A DNA stretch of 64,000 bases from Echinometra lucunter (GCA_029962745.1 CM057154.1:19782857-19846856); one strand, 5' to 3'. Positions 34,816 to 45,427 are shown, numbered from the stretch's first letter. Notes: generated by a model not told the origin, from the letters alone. Numbers and translations: made by a program.

Positions 34816-36998
34816 TCACCATTCACTGACACTGCTTGTCTCATCTGTGTAGATGACGGATGGGTTTGATGGGCCTGCAACTTTATCCGACTCTTGGAGA
34901 GTAACCCTCTCAGTGCCAAATTCTTGTTGCACATTTACCATGTCTACATCAGGCTCAGAGACAGGGTCTTGTGGGGATGTTGGTCGACTTGGATGCAACT
35001 GAGCTGGAGGCGCTGAGCAAGGCTTGTCAGGAGCCCGAGTAGTGGACATGGCGGATCCTGATGTTGTGGAAGTCGAGGATAGTTGATCGCTAAAATTGTT
35101 TTTTTCCCAGATGACAAATAGACAGTGACGAAATAAATGAATAAGAAATTGGCCCTTATCATTATATTTCACTTTGCCTTTACCGAACATTGCCCTCCTT
35201 TCAAACGGTCAAGAGTATCTTCAGCTCTTTTTCGAGCTCTATCTTCTTCAGCTTTTTTTGCATATTCCATACATATTGCCTGAAGTTCTTGCAGAAAAAA
35301 ACAAAACAGTGAAATCACCATTAGATCTATTGTGGTGCATACATATACATTAATACAAAGCATTATCCTAAACTAAGAACTCCAATCTTTTAACCTTATA
35401 AGGATAGGCACTGTCACCATTTCACTGGCACTGCTTGTCTCGTCTGTGTAGGGCCAAACAAAATAATATGTTTGTTTGGGGTAACATGGTTTGAAAAAAT
35501 TGGGATGGACGGAAGGAAAAAAATTTTATTTTATTTTTATTTACATATACTAAAATTCTAACCTAATTTTACGCCTAAAAAATGTTTGATATCAACAGCT
35601 TCGGTTCAATGCGTTTCATGAAGTTTCATTGCATTCAAGCAGAAGTTGTTGAAGAATCGTGCACACCTGAGCCTGTACAGAAGAAGAATGCCTTTTCGGT
35701 GATGATGCAGGCATCAGCAAAGGCTGCTGCCAATGCCAGAGGTTTGAAATTGCCACTGAAGAGGTAAGCTTTAATTAAAACTTTATTAAAAGTAATGTCT
35801 GGTACCGGCATAGACCGAATATTCTGTCTCCCGTTCGCCTCTCCTCACTTGGAGACAGAAGCGGACATAGGACCCGACGGTTCAGACTTTCCTACCGCTG
35901 GCGGTGGGTAATAAAAATTTCGTTATAATTTCATTTTGCCGATTAAGCAACTGTTTTTTAGCTAGACCTACGCTATATTGAATTATTGGTGAGTTCAACT
36001 TAGAAATTCGACTGTATCATCCATTTTCAGCTATTTCCAAGTCCAATTAAAGCTTGGTTTTAAAATCTTCGCAGCCGAATACAAATAGTGAATGTATAGC
36101 GCGAGCCGGGGCGCGTATATACTGCGTGTATATATACGCACGCGTACTTCAAGTGGATGCGTACGCGTGCTTATATATAGGCTACACGCGGTATATACGC
36201 GCTCCGGCTCGCGCTCGCGCTATACATTCACTATTTGTATTCGGCTGCGAAGATTTTAAAACCAAGCTTTAATTGGACTTGGAAATAGCTGAAAATGAAT
36301 GATACAGTCGAATTCCTAAGTTGTACTCACCAATAATTCAATATAGCGTAGGTCTGGTTAAAAAACAGTTGCTTAATCGGCAAAATGAAATTATATCGAA
36401 ATTTTTATTACCTACCGCCAGCGGTAGGAAAGTCTGAACCGTCGGGTCCTATGTCCGCTTCTGTCTCCAAGTGAGGAGAGGCGAACGGGAGACAGAATAT
36501 TCGGTCTATGCCGGTACCAGACATTACTTTTAATAAAGTTTTAATTAAAGCTTACCTCTTCAGTGGCAATTTCAAACCTCTGGCATTGGCAGCAGCCTTT
36601 GCTGATGCCTGCATCATCACTGAAAAGGCATTCTTCTCCTGTACAGGCTCAGGTGTGCACGATTCTTCAACAACTTCTGCTTGAATGCAATGAAACTTCA
36701 TGAAACGCATTGAACCGAAGCTGTTGATATCAAACATCAGCACCAGCGGCTTGCTGTATAACGCACTGTCAATGCGCCACCACGCATTCATCCCTGGTTC
36801 ACTCGGGCCTGTTGGCGATACGGCACCTTCAACATAATATATCGTACATCGTTCATTCCCTGTGGTAGTATGCTCTTTATAGATGTCCAAAGTCGTGATT
36901 TTTTGATAATCATAAAGTTTCATATGGCGAGTGGTTTTACTAGTATTTTGGCAGTGATAAACCACGCACATCAGCGCTTCCGTAGTGGCTTCCGCCAT
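34816..36998 (-). CDS. Unrecognised two-exon gene (238 residues), member of a local multicopy family
   Basis: Exon 1 (36998-36556) starts ATG in MAEATTEALMCVVYHCQNTS, contains WWRIDSALYSKPLVLMFDIN, and ends in phase 2 at AG|GTAAGC. Exon 2 (35089-34816) follows TTTTAG and restores Ser, giving SDQLSSTSTTSGSAM and a Pro/Ser-rich tail to a TGA. In the partial duplicate near 35440 one extra A keeps the frame open past that TGA, so the ending here may be a lesion and a coiled-coil exon may normally follow. I recognise no domain. The exon 1 product may be a globular module that recurs in this family. The 1.47-kb intron contains an inverted copy of the end of exon 1. Expression is unproven. Confidence 0.5.
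35089..35460 (-). repeat. Partial duplicate: exon-2 end, intron and coiled-coil exon
   Basis: 35390-35460 matches the exon-2 3' end at about 34780-34850. 35180-35320 matches the coiled-coil exon and its intron edge. 35100-35180 matches 33900-33970. So part of the gene downstream of exon 2 was copied upstream of exon 2, inside the intron. The frame in this copy stays open to KGGQCS before GTAAAG. Confidence 0.7.
35582..36737. repeat. Large palindrome: inverted duplication of an exon end with its intron
   Basis: The left arm (35582-36147) and right arm (36161-36737) are inverted copies over about 570 bp with only about 13 bp between them. The innermost stem is GCACGCGTAC / GTACGCGTGC, in alternating purine-pyrimidine DNA rich in TATATACGC. 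The right arm holds the last 182 bases of the family exon 1 and its donor on the minus strand. The left arm holds the same exon piece and donor on the plus strand. The arms differ by scattered substitutions (for example GTACAGAAGAAG against GTACAGGAGAAG) and small indels, which argues against a simple read artefact. Confidence 0.9.
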
Positions 36999-37189
36999 CT
37001 TTAAAGATCTCTCCGTAAAAATATTGTTTTCAGGAATTTTCCCGGCTTTAACATTCTAGATCTAACTTAGATATCTTGCATGTGCAACCTGTCAAAACAT
37101 GCATCAAATGGAATGAACCATTTTATTGCTAAAGGGGTGACTCTCCGACGATCGAAACAAAATGATTCAAACACAAGACAAAATGAACA

Positions 37190-37710
37190 ACTTTTATACT
37201 TTATTTCTCACAGAGGGTTAAAATTATAATTATGTTACAACAATTACACTCTCATTTAACAAATCATTGCACAAATTAGTGATTTTTCATAAGTCGAAAT
37301 ACACCGCAACCCCCCGCCACATCGTGCCAATTTCTCAAATTTCCCAGCACGTCACCGGGCTTCCCCGGCCCCTCACGTCACCACGGTACCGGGCCTCGCG
37401 TACACTGGTTCCCTCGATCTCAGCGCTTCACTATCATGGCTCAGACTGGCGGTTCGACCGCGAGTCGCAGGGAACCAGCGCGCGGGGGTTAACATTTGCC
37501 CTGCTTGCTGCGGTGCGCAGCTGAGCTGTGCAAAGTGCTGGCGCGTGTGTGGCCATGATTGGAAAGTGATCGTCTTGCGATGTGAGTTCTTTTTTTCGGT
37601 GGAATCTATTCATTTTTAAAAAGGTTTGCATTAGTAAAGGAGACACCTAAAATAAAAATATTTAATGCTATTTCCGGTCAGATCTGACTAATTTTTACAC
37701 ACGGGCTGTG
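37190..37710. other. GC-richer segment upstream of the two-exon gene
   Basis: 37300-37500 is clearly richer in C and G, and in CpG, than its surroundings. It contains an imperfect inverted pair, CTGGTTCCCTCGATCTCAGC and GCGAGTCGCAGGGAACCAG. It lies about 300 bp before the ATG at 36998 on the minus strand, so it could be that gene's promoter. A plus-strand frame of 85 codons here shows no recognisable protein. Confidence 0.3.
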
Positions 37711-37818
37711 TATGAAATATTTTATTTTTTCTCAAAAGGCATAAGATTTTTTCTCTCGGCACCTAAAAAAAGGGACGGGCAGGTTTCCCGAAACAAAAAA
37801 ATTTTTTTTTTAGGCCTA

Positions 37819-38060
37819 GATGACGGATGGGTTTGATGGGCCTGCAACTGTATCCGACTCTTGGAGAGTAACCCTCTCAGTGCCAATTCTTGTTGCACAT
37901 TTACCATGTCTACATCAGGCTCAGAGACAGGGTCTTGTGGGGATGTTGGTCGACTTGGATGCAACTGAGCTGGAGGCGCTGAGCAAGGCTTGTCAGGAGC
38001 CCGAGTAGAGGACATGGCGGATCCTGATGTTGTGGAAGTTGAGGATAGTTGATCGCTAGT
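37819..38060 (-). pseudogene. Second copy of the family exon 2, frameshifted
   Basis: Near-identical to 34853-35093 (DQLSSTSTTSGSAMSSTRAP and the following Pro-rich stretch). It lacks one A in the run before TTCTTGTTGC, which shifts the frame after VNVQQE. Upstream it is fused without an intron to the last unit of the 177-bp array (PRDWFQTSDQLSS), unlike the copy at 35.1 kb, which is preceded by an acceptor. Confidence 0.6.
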
Positions 38061-38880
38061 TTGAAACCAATCTCGTGGAAAGGGTTGTTTTGCCACATGG
38101 AGTGAGAGTACGGCATCTTTTCGTAGAGCTGGTGGATTGGAGCGATGCCCATTCTTGTACATAAGAAGTTGGGTTGCCTCATAATCACATCAGGTGGATC
38201 CTGATGTTGTGGAAGTCGAGGATAGTTGATCGCTAGTTTGAAACCGATCTCGTGGAAAGGGTTGTTTTGCAACATCAAGTGAGGGTACAGCATCTTTTCG
38301 TAGAGCTGGTGGATTGGAGCGATGCCCATTCTTGTACATAAGAAGTTGGGTTGCCTCATAATCACATCAGGTGGAATATGATGTTGTGGAAGTCGAGGAT
38401 GGTTGAGCGCTAGTTTGAAACTGATCACGTGGAAAGGGTTGTTTTGCCACATCAAGTTAGGGTACAGATCTTTTTGTAGAGCTGGTGGATTGGAGCGATG
38501 CCCATTCTTGTACATAAGAAGTTGGGTTGCCTCATAATCACATCAGGTGGATCCTGATGTTGTGGAAGTCGAGGATAGTTGATCGCTAGTTTGAAACCGA
38601 TCTCGTGGAAAGGGTTGTTTTGCAACATCAAGTGAGGGTACAGCATCTTTTCGTAGAGCTGGTGGATTGGAGCAATGCCCATTCTTGTACATAAGAAGTT
38701 GGGTTGCCTCATAATCACATCAGGTGGAATATGATGTTGTAGAAGTCGAGGATGGTTGAGCGCTAGTTTGAAACTGATCACGTGGAAAGGGTTGTTTTGC
38801 CACATCAAGTGAGGATACAGCATCTTTTTGTAGAGCTGGTGGATTGGAGCGATGCCAATTCTTGAACATGCTCCCTTCTG
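38040..38880 (-). repeat. 177-bp tandem array with alternating unit types
   Basis: Units begin at 38051, 38228, 38405, 38581 and 38758 (GATCGCTAG or GAGCGCTAG). Units 2 and 4 share ACCGATCTCGTGG and TTGCAACATC and differ by about two bases. Units 3 and 5 share ACTGATCACGTGG and TTGCCACATC. The period of 59 codons keeps one frame open across units (MRQPNFLCTRMGIAPIHQLY), while another frame reads MYKNGHRSNPPALRKDA and joins the neighbouring gene pieces. The array is thus built from exon sequence of this family. Confidence 0.85.
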
Positions 38881-38896
38881 CTAGACACTGTCTTAC

Positions 38897-40740
38897 CTAC
38901 GGCAGAAGTAATTCACGCAGTCCACCATGGTATACGATCTGGAGAAGTTCCCATGCTTTGTGATGGTCAGAGGTGCTCTTGGCATACTTCTGAGCTCTCT
39001 TGGATCTAAATCCCGTAACTTTGGCAGCATCACTCATAAACACATCCCAGTTCAAAGAAACAAAGCTGCGTACAGCATTCATCTCATAATGGCCATGCCC
39101 CGCATGAAGGAGGAGCCAACCAAACTCGAGATTGTCCTTTAACTCATATTGCACTCCAGGATGAATTCTTGTCATGTGCTGTTCAAATTGATCTTGTCCT
39201 TGTACCTTCTCTTTACACTTCTTGCACTCATAGAAGGACGACAACATGATCAAGGCGATAGAATACGGCAATCCATCGCACACCACACAAATCCATTCAC
39301 GTGCAGGTACGCTCAAATCACCGTTTTCAGCAACATCCTGAACGTTAGCATCCTTTCCAATATGCCTGAATACGGCTGCAATTGTTCCAACTGAATTGGG
39401 ATTTACGAAGGAAGGATCCCGTGCTGAAATATGAGCCGCTTTCCTCTCTTCCTCTTCTTGCGTTTCTGTCCCAAAAGTAACACGTTTCACAGTGGGACCA
39501 CTCTGGTCTTCCAAGCCCATTGCCCTCACATCAGAACATGAAGAACTCTCTTCATCACCTTCTGAATCTACAGGTACTCTGGTCCGTAAACGTTCTCCAC
39601 AGTAGGCACAAATTCGCTTACTACGACAGTTACTCTCAGAGCATGAAGGGCAGAGATGATATTCCCGATCAAAAGCATTCTGAGACACATGCAAGTCTAT
39701 ATCATCAATCAGCTTTCCATCGCTATTGTGCCTCTGTTCACTGACTACTTCGGAAATAGCATCAAACAGTGATTTATGCATTTCTTTGTAGTGTAACTCA
39801 CTAGCTCTGACATTAACCTCAGACTTAGCATCTACTATGGCCTCGAATTGTTCCTGACGTTTGCCTTGCCAATTACTGGGTTTCAGTTCCCTCTGTTCTT
39901 GTAGTTTCCCATCCTAAGAGCTTGCTCTTACTTACAGAGTAGATCAAAATGTTCTCCTTGAAAGAATGGGGTAGCACACACTTTGGGTTGACGTTGAAAT
40001 AGGACTGTTCTACAGCCTTGCATACACCATAGGCTTTCTTTTCTGATCCCTTTTCCCTCTTCCTCAATGAATTCAAGTCACAATCACTCAACCTACAAAC
40101 AAAACTGGACAGCACTGTGTTGCGAGACCCTAACCACTCCACAGAATCGTGTGCAAGCAAACTGTCTGACGAAGGTAGAAATGTCAACTTCGATGAAGTT
40201 ATGTCTGTTAGAATAGGTTTCCGCTGACTTTTACCGACAGCATGTGCAACTTCAGCAATGTTTTCTTGGGGAAGAGACAAGACACGGTTTGATAAATCTT
40301 GCACGTCCGCACTAGTAGTAGGCCCAACACTCACAGTCACAGAGCAAGAGCTGGATGTGGTAGCTCCCGGAGCTTCGGCGGCAGTTTGGGAAGGAGGAGC
40401 TTGGGTTAGGCTAGCGCTGTTGGAGATGGTGACAAAAGAAGTCCTTGCAAATTTTCCGAATATGAAAGACACTCGGTACATACATACGCTTCTCTACCCT
40501 TCTTCAATTTTCCTGACAATTCTTTAATCTCGATATGGGTCTTTTTCGACAATGGGGCAGTGTGAAACCTGGTCAAAGGTGAATCGTCGCTACTAGCCCA
40601 GTCAACGTGATGAATGTTTCGGCACTTCGCAAGAAACTTACCCGAACAAGACTGCTTCATTATCCAAGAACACACCTTTCCAAAGTTACTGTTCCTTCCA
40701 ACAATTAAGGTATATAAAAGCAAATAAATCAAAGAAGGAG
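38897..40740 (-). pseudogene. Broken zinc-finger-containing gene of the same family
   Basis: Read on the minus strand from 40740, three frames follow each other. One contains GKVCSWIMKQSCSGKFLAKC and KKGREAYVCTECLSY. A shifted frame from about 40430 contains QRKPILTDITSSKLTFLPSS and a Cys/Lys-rich part. Another shift near 39915 leads to a long open stretch (DGKLQEQREL...) to 38897. The last part has a CX2C zinc ribbon (CPSCSESNCRSKRICAYCGE), a CVVCDGLPY motif and a C2H2 finger (CKKC...HMTRIHPG), then WELLQIVYHGGLRELLLP and TAG. Beyond the TAG the same frame continues VRQCLAEGSMFK into the 177-bp array. I recall similar uncharacterised multicopy proteins in invertebrates but cannot name the family. 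The shifts could be introns, decay or assembly errors. Confidence 0.55.
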
Positions 40741-41008
40741 ATAATATGAATAAATCATGAACAAGGAAACAAAAAAAAATGCAAATAGCCTTCGAAATCG
40801 CTGTAGAATTAGATTGAAATACGCTGTTTGACCATATACGCATACGTGGGTGTATATCGGATACAGAAAGCTAAGCCAATGAACGAACAAAAGTGAACAA
40901 ACGGCTGTCATGTACGTCTACCAGTCTTTTCATTCAGCTTTGCAAAACTTATGTTCACATCTTTTTGACTGATTTATAAAAAAGTGGCACAATAAAAGTC
41001 TAATCGGC

Positions 41009-41149
41009 ATGGATAGATCGGATGATGATAAAGTTGAGAAACAAACTATCGTAGTTCGGAAGAATCCTTTTGTTGTGCGCCGAATCGCCAGGAAGGAAAA
41101 GAAGGGCGAAGAGCTCGTGGAATCGTTCGCTCTTGCTGCATTCTCATAG
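41009..41149 (+). CDS. Small reading frame, 46 residues, unrecognised
   Basis: From ATG the plus strand reads MDRSDDDKVEKQTIVVRKNP, then FVVRRIARKEKKGEELVESF and a short hydrophobic end before TAG. The acidic start, basic middle and even codon use look like real protein, in contrast to the surrounding AT-rich DNA. It could be a microprotein or the first exon of a plus-strand gene; I see no clear donor inside it. It starts about 270 bp from the head of the divergent broken gene, as a shared promoter would place it. Confidence 0.35.
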   Translation: MDRSDDDKVEKQTIVVRKNPFVVRRIARKEKKGEELVESFALAAFS

Positions 41150-41635
41150 GATTTGCGTGCAAATCTGTGTGAACCGTGGAGGACGGGCAGCGCTCTCGCT
41201 GAAATCGATTCACTATTATGACATCATTTTTTTACGCTTTTAAGTAATGACGATTTCGCGTCATTTGACTACACTGGTAAGAAAGCGTGTGCTGCTAAAA
41301 TTTGAGAAATTTTGTCAGATGGGGCCCAGTGCATATCTTCTGGATACCTGGGATGGATTGTATCTTTCTTTCTTTTCTTGATGTATATTGTGTTTAAAGT
41401 CCCATGTAAGAGCTCATATTCTTGACATCATTACGTTTTCTGTACAGTTGTGCCATTGTGGACCTCTTTTGCTATTTGTACTTATTTTCCTTTCATTGAA
41501 TTTTTCTCTCTGGCATGCTCTGGGTCTGATTGAAAATCTTGTCTGCTCTCCAAATATATCTGAATAGTGTTGCAAATATGCTTTTGTAGACTCTTGTACT
41601 TATCACTCCATCTGATTTAGAAGTAGTGCCTCAAT

Positions 41636-41811
41636 ATAGGTGAACCTCGTTATAACAAACTCCCCGAACCAAGGAAATTACTTCTTTATATCAAAACCTT
41701 GTTATATCAGGGCTACAAAACAACAAAGTACAAAGAAGTGGGACCGGCAAAATTACCTTGTAATAACAAGAGCTTGTTATAATGTTGCTCTTAATAACGA
41801 GGTGCCACTGT
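41636..41811. mobile_element. pogo/Tigger-like MITE
   Basis: The left end reads TAGGTGAACCTCGTTATAAC and the right end, inverted, CAGTGGCACCTCGTTATTAA. Internal half sites (CTTGTTATATCAGG, AGCTTGTTATAATG) repeat the pattern. 176 bp with no coding capacity. ACCTCGTTATA-type termini are characteristic of pogo-group elements, and a dead pogo-type transposase lies at about 32 kb. Confidence 0.65.
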
Positions 41812-42425
41812 GGTTGGTTAGTATCACATATCCCTAAAGCACAAAGATTGTGATTGTTAGCTGTATATAGCTACTTTTAGTGATTCTCTTTTTGGACGTT
41901 GAACGTTCTCTCACAGATGATACTCCTTCTTGGGTGTCTTTCTTGTATTATGCACAGAAATCCCAATATCTCTTTTCTTTCTCCAACTCTCCTTGAATCT
42001 GCTCTTTTCGGGTGATGTTTGTTATTCCCAAACACGCAAATTGCGTTTACCTAGATGTAGCGTTCTCGCCAGGAATTTTTTTGCATGTGTCAGAAATCGG
42101 CAAATTCGCTAATGCCAAAATTTGCATGTGTTTGTATTAAATTGCATGTATTCATATAATAATTAGGAAAACATATGATTGTCATTTAGCACAGATTACA
42201 GATTATAAAAAAATGCCTACCTGAGCTGAGTGCCTGTATTCAAAAGAATACAATTTCTTGACTTCCCTAAACATTTTTTTTTTTTTTTTGGGGGGGGGGG
42301 GGGGCGGTCGGGTTGCGTTATTCATAGGACTACACCATTTGCAAAGATTGACATAATGAACTTAATTAAGAGTCTACTGTTTACTCACCTTCCCCTGTAT
42401 TATTCAGCCATGGTCTGTTCACTTT

Positions 42426-42780
42426 CTAGGTGGCCAGAAAAGCTGACGCTTGGCGCAGTCTCGGTTGATCTACAACTAGATCTACGTCGTCATCGACATC
42501 GCTAAACACATCGGAGATGTCTGGGGTGGGAGGGGTACTGGGGATAGGGGGTGGATATTCTTGCGTGTAATCATCATTCGTGCAAGTGCCTTCCTCGGGC
42601 TCTTTCTCGGCCATATCATCAGCTGCACTTCCATCGTGGTCCTGGTTCTGGATCATGGTCACCTGACTTGCCCTCATCATCATCCTCCCCGTATGGCTGG
42701 GTTTCAACGTCATCCACGTTTCCTCTTTCCTCAGATTCAGAATACTAGGAAGCTAGCTCAGCCTCACCGCCTTCACGTAC
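42426..42780 (-). pseudogene. Acidic coding relic in two overlapping frames
   Basis: On the minus strand one frame reads SESEERGNVDDVETQPYGED and stops after PRWKCS. An overlapping frame reads MAEKEPEEGTCTNDDYTQEY, PPPIPSTPPTPDISDVFSDV and a DDDVDLVVDQP segment before TAG. Both are acidic and protein-like, which suggests one low-complexity acidic region broken by a frameshift. No domain is recognised; an N-terminal acidic region of a transposase or a nuclear protein is possible. Confidence 0.3.
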
Positions 42781-43579
42781 ACAAGTGCACGTGATGCAAT
42801 GGTTTGCCACAACTTTCGTTCACCATTCAAGTAAATGGAATGGTATGATGGGGGGGGGGGTTCATTATGCACATACTCATGTTCCCGCCAGCTATAAATC
42901 TCCCTCTCTTTCTCTCTACTATCCTTAGGCTTAATGGTCATTTGGTCAGGCACCTACATCACTGTTCACTGCATAGGTCCCGTTTCTTAAAACTTGTTAA
43001 TAGCAAGCGCATTTCTGTCGGCCAGTGAAATTCCATGATTTTAGGGGCTTCTAACAGTCATCACAATTTCTTATTGATAATTTGTTTTATGACACGGGAC
43101 CCAGATCTTGCTGGGACGGCATCCCTGGGAAATGGCTTGTACTTTAGTACTTAGGTCTGTCCATCGGATTTCAGCCACAGTTCATAAATCACTTCGAGTG
43201 GTATATCATGGAGCCTATTATGTGAAATTATGTTTCGTCCAGCCAAGGGGTGGTCTGGCTGGCTTTTTTTAATGGGTCTGGGCAACAAAGAAGAATGTTC
43301 ATTGTGGGATGGGTTTTTTTTTTCTCTTTTTTTTTAATGATTACATAGGCTCAGTGTATGTCTCACGATTCTTGTTATATTGATTCGTGCCTGAACACTA
43401 AGCATATTTTATGTGACTATGATGACTAGTTTCTTAAATTTAGACAGAACTTCATGCAGTATATCTGATTTCGATGAAATTTTCAGTGCAATGCTTAAGT
43501 TTTTTTTCCTCTCCTCATGTATTCAAATGAACTTGTTGGGTTGGTGGACTTGGCCCAAACATTTGGAGCAGTCCAGTAT

Positions 43580-43593
<14 letters not shown>

Positions 43594-43629
<36 letters not shown>
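43594..43629. repeat. 36-base G run
   Basis: An uninterrupted run of 36 G preceded by (TG)n. It is the longest of many G or C runs in the window (others near 2678, 5088, 12757, 45620, 49287, 52631, 56921 and 58994). Such runs can form G-quadruplexes and their exact length is unreliable in sequencing. Confidence 0.9.
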
Positions 43630-43630
<1 letters not shown>

Positions 43631-43999
43631 ACTGTCATGTTATTAAGGTGAGCAGCAGGCGCCGACAGTCAGTACACTGTGCATGTGTTGCATGTTGTCA
43701 CACTGATAGCGCATGCAGTGGAATGTCCCCAAGTTCTCTCCAATGAATTCTAAACTATTCTCTCCTTATTTCGATTAGGTTTGAGGATGTTAATCTGGTT
43801 ATCGGAAACATCGCCTTCATCTGAAGTTGTTGATGATGGATATTTTATTGATGATGCATTTTTCCCCCTATTTTTTTTTTTTTTTTTTTTTTTTTTTCGC
43901 GCGCGTGTCGCCCGGATTTTGCACAAGTGGCATCGAGAGCTTTTTTGCACGCGATACAAGCAACACATGTTTTCTACACTGGCGAGAAGGTTGCCTAGA

Positions 44000-44165
44000 T
44001 GTTAGTCCGAAAATGAAAAAGGGCTTGTTAATCCAAATATTTGTGGTGTTATTCCAAAGGTTCATTAGTCTAAAAATGAAATAAGGTTCGTTATTCCAAA
44101 GGTTCGATAGTCTGAAAATGAAATAAGGTTCGTTAGTCCGAAAATAACTACTAAATAACGAACTA
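44000..44165. repeat. Short-period repeat, TTCGTTATTCCAAAGGTTC units
   Basis: Iterated units of about 45-60 bp built from TTAGTCCGAAAATGAAATAA and GTTCGTTATTCCAAAGGTTC. The array runs from 44003 to 44165 with decay at the left. No coding capacity. A TA microsatellite follows at 44443-44470. Confidence 0.5.
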
Positions 44166-44439
44166 ATGAAACTTAGGCTGAGAAGGCTTTTCCTTGCTCT
44201 CCTCATACTTAAAACTGGCAGGTATCTATGCTGCAGAACCTGCACCTCTTCAGTTCAGTGTGCCTTTCCTGAGAGCAACTCAGGCTCCATAGCAGGGGCT
44301 GTTGAGCCCAAGAATAGGGAAAAACTGTCCTCTGAGAAAACAAAAGGATCTTGGTTGATTTACCCTTGTGACTAATAAAGCAGCATTATACTTTGTGTAA
44401 TGCATCTAACTTAGTTCAAAGCAATCTAGAATTTATATT

Positions 44440-44474
<35 letters not shown>

Positions 44475-44939
44475 CTTTATAGATAGAGATTGATATTGTA
44501 AAGTGCCTTTATTAATTTCATTTGTAAATACAGAAAGTTTAGATGTCAATTTTTTCTACTTGAAAGGTTGTGTGACACATGCTCCGATGACAATAACTCC
44601 ATGTCACTTTTGTACAATAACTGAATACAGTACTTGACCAAACACAGTAACACACCTTTAACGCTAGCAGTCACTAAGCCTAAACCCAACCTAGAACCAT
44701 ATTGCAACCCTGCCCCTAGCAGTCTGGTCTTGTGTTTTTAACAGAATAGAGCATGGAGCAATTGTCACCAGAGTATATGTCAGATAACTATTGTATTTTG
44801 CACCTATCCTATGATTCAATTGACCTCTTTCAGCTTGTCAAAAGCGACTTGCTGAGATGATGTCCACCTCCAGGTCACATTTCCTTGAGTCAGCTCTCGA
44901 GGTTCCGATATCGTTGAGAGATTTTCAATGAATCAGCCT

Positions 44940-45427
44940 CAGTAGTTAACTAATGCAAGAAATGATGGGACTTCACTCACCGATGTCGGTGTCGTTGCAC
45001 TAAATTGATCACAAACGTGCTCATTCATCGAGGTACCCTCAAAAGCGCGTGATGAAGTTAAAGATTTGAGTCTGGTACAAAAATCGTCCACAGAATCCTT
45101 GGGACCTCTGAGCCACCTGATGAAATTGGTGCCTTTCGAGAGCAATATTAGGTGCAGGATCGAAGTATTGCTTTAAAGCTCCAGCAGCAGTATCATATAC
45201 TGACTGTGATACTGACGGTTCTGGTACTTTAAGTGTTGCCGGCCCTGATGTCCTGGACATCAGGGCTGGCAAAGTGCAGTAAGAGAGCCTTCTTCTGAGC
45301 TGCCAAAGTGACAGTGGAATGCCTCAATGTAGTATTCGAACTGCCGCATCCACTTCGACCGGGCAGTCGAAGCCCTTGATGAAACAACAAACGGCAGAGG
45401 TGGCGATACACTCATAAGTTGAGCCAT
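44940..45427 (-). pseudogene. Ty3/gypsy-type retrotransposon gag fragment, broken
   Basis: From ATG at 45427 the frame carries WMRQFEYYIEAFHCH, then stops. Continuations in other frames carry AAQKKALLLHFASPDVQDI, AGALKQYFDPAPNIALE and SVDDFCTRLKSL. This order (RQFE helix, LLHFAGPDVQDIF-type motif, YFDP, then DDFCTRL) is the standard gag capsid layout of Ty3/gypsy elements. At least three frameshifts separate the pieces. No LTR, protease or polymerase region is seen nearby. It is an old, dead fragment. Confidence 0.65.

Noticed and set aside
34335..34829. 164- and 170-codon frames on both strands of the 153-bp array
   Set aside because: The unit length is a multiple of three and lacks stops in two frames, so long frames arise automatically; the likely coding part is only the short exon piece.
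44166..44375. 69-codon plus-strand frame ending next to AATAAA, candidate terminal exon
   Set aside because: The AATAAA overlaps the stop region and the tail looks protein-like, but no upstream exon or convincing acceptor could be linked.
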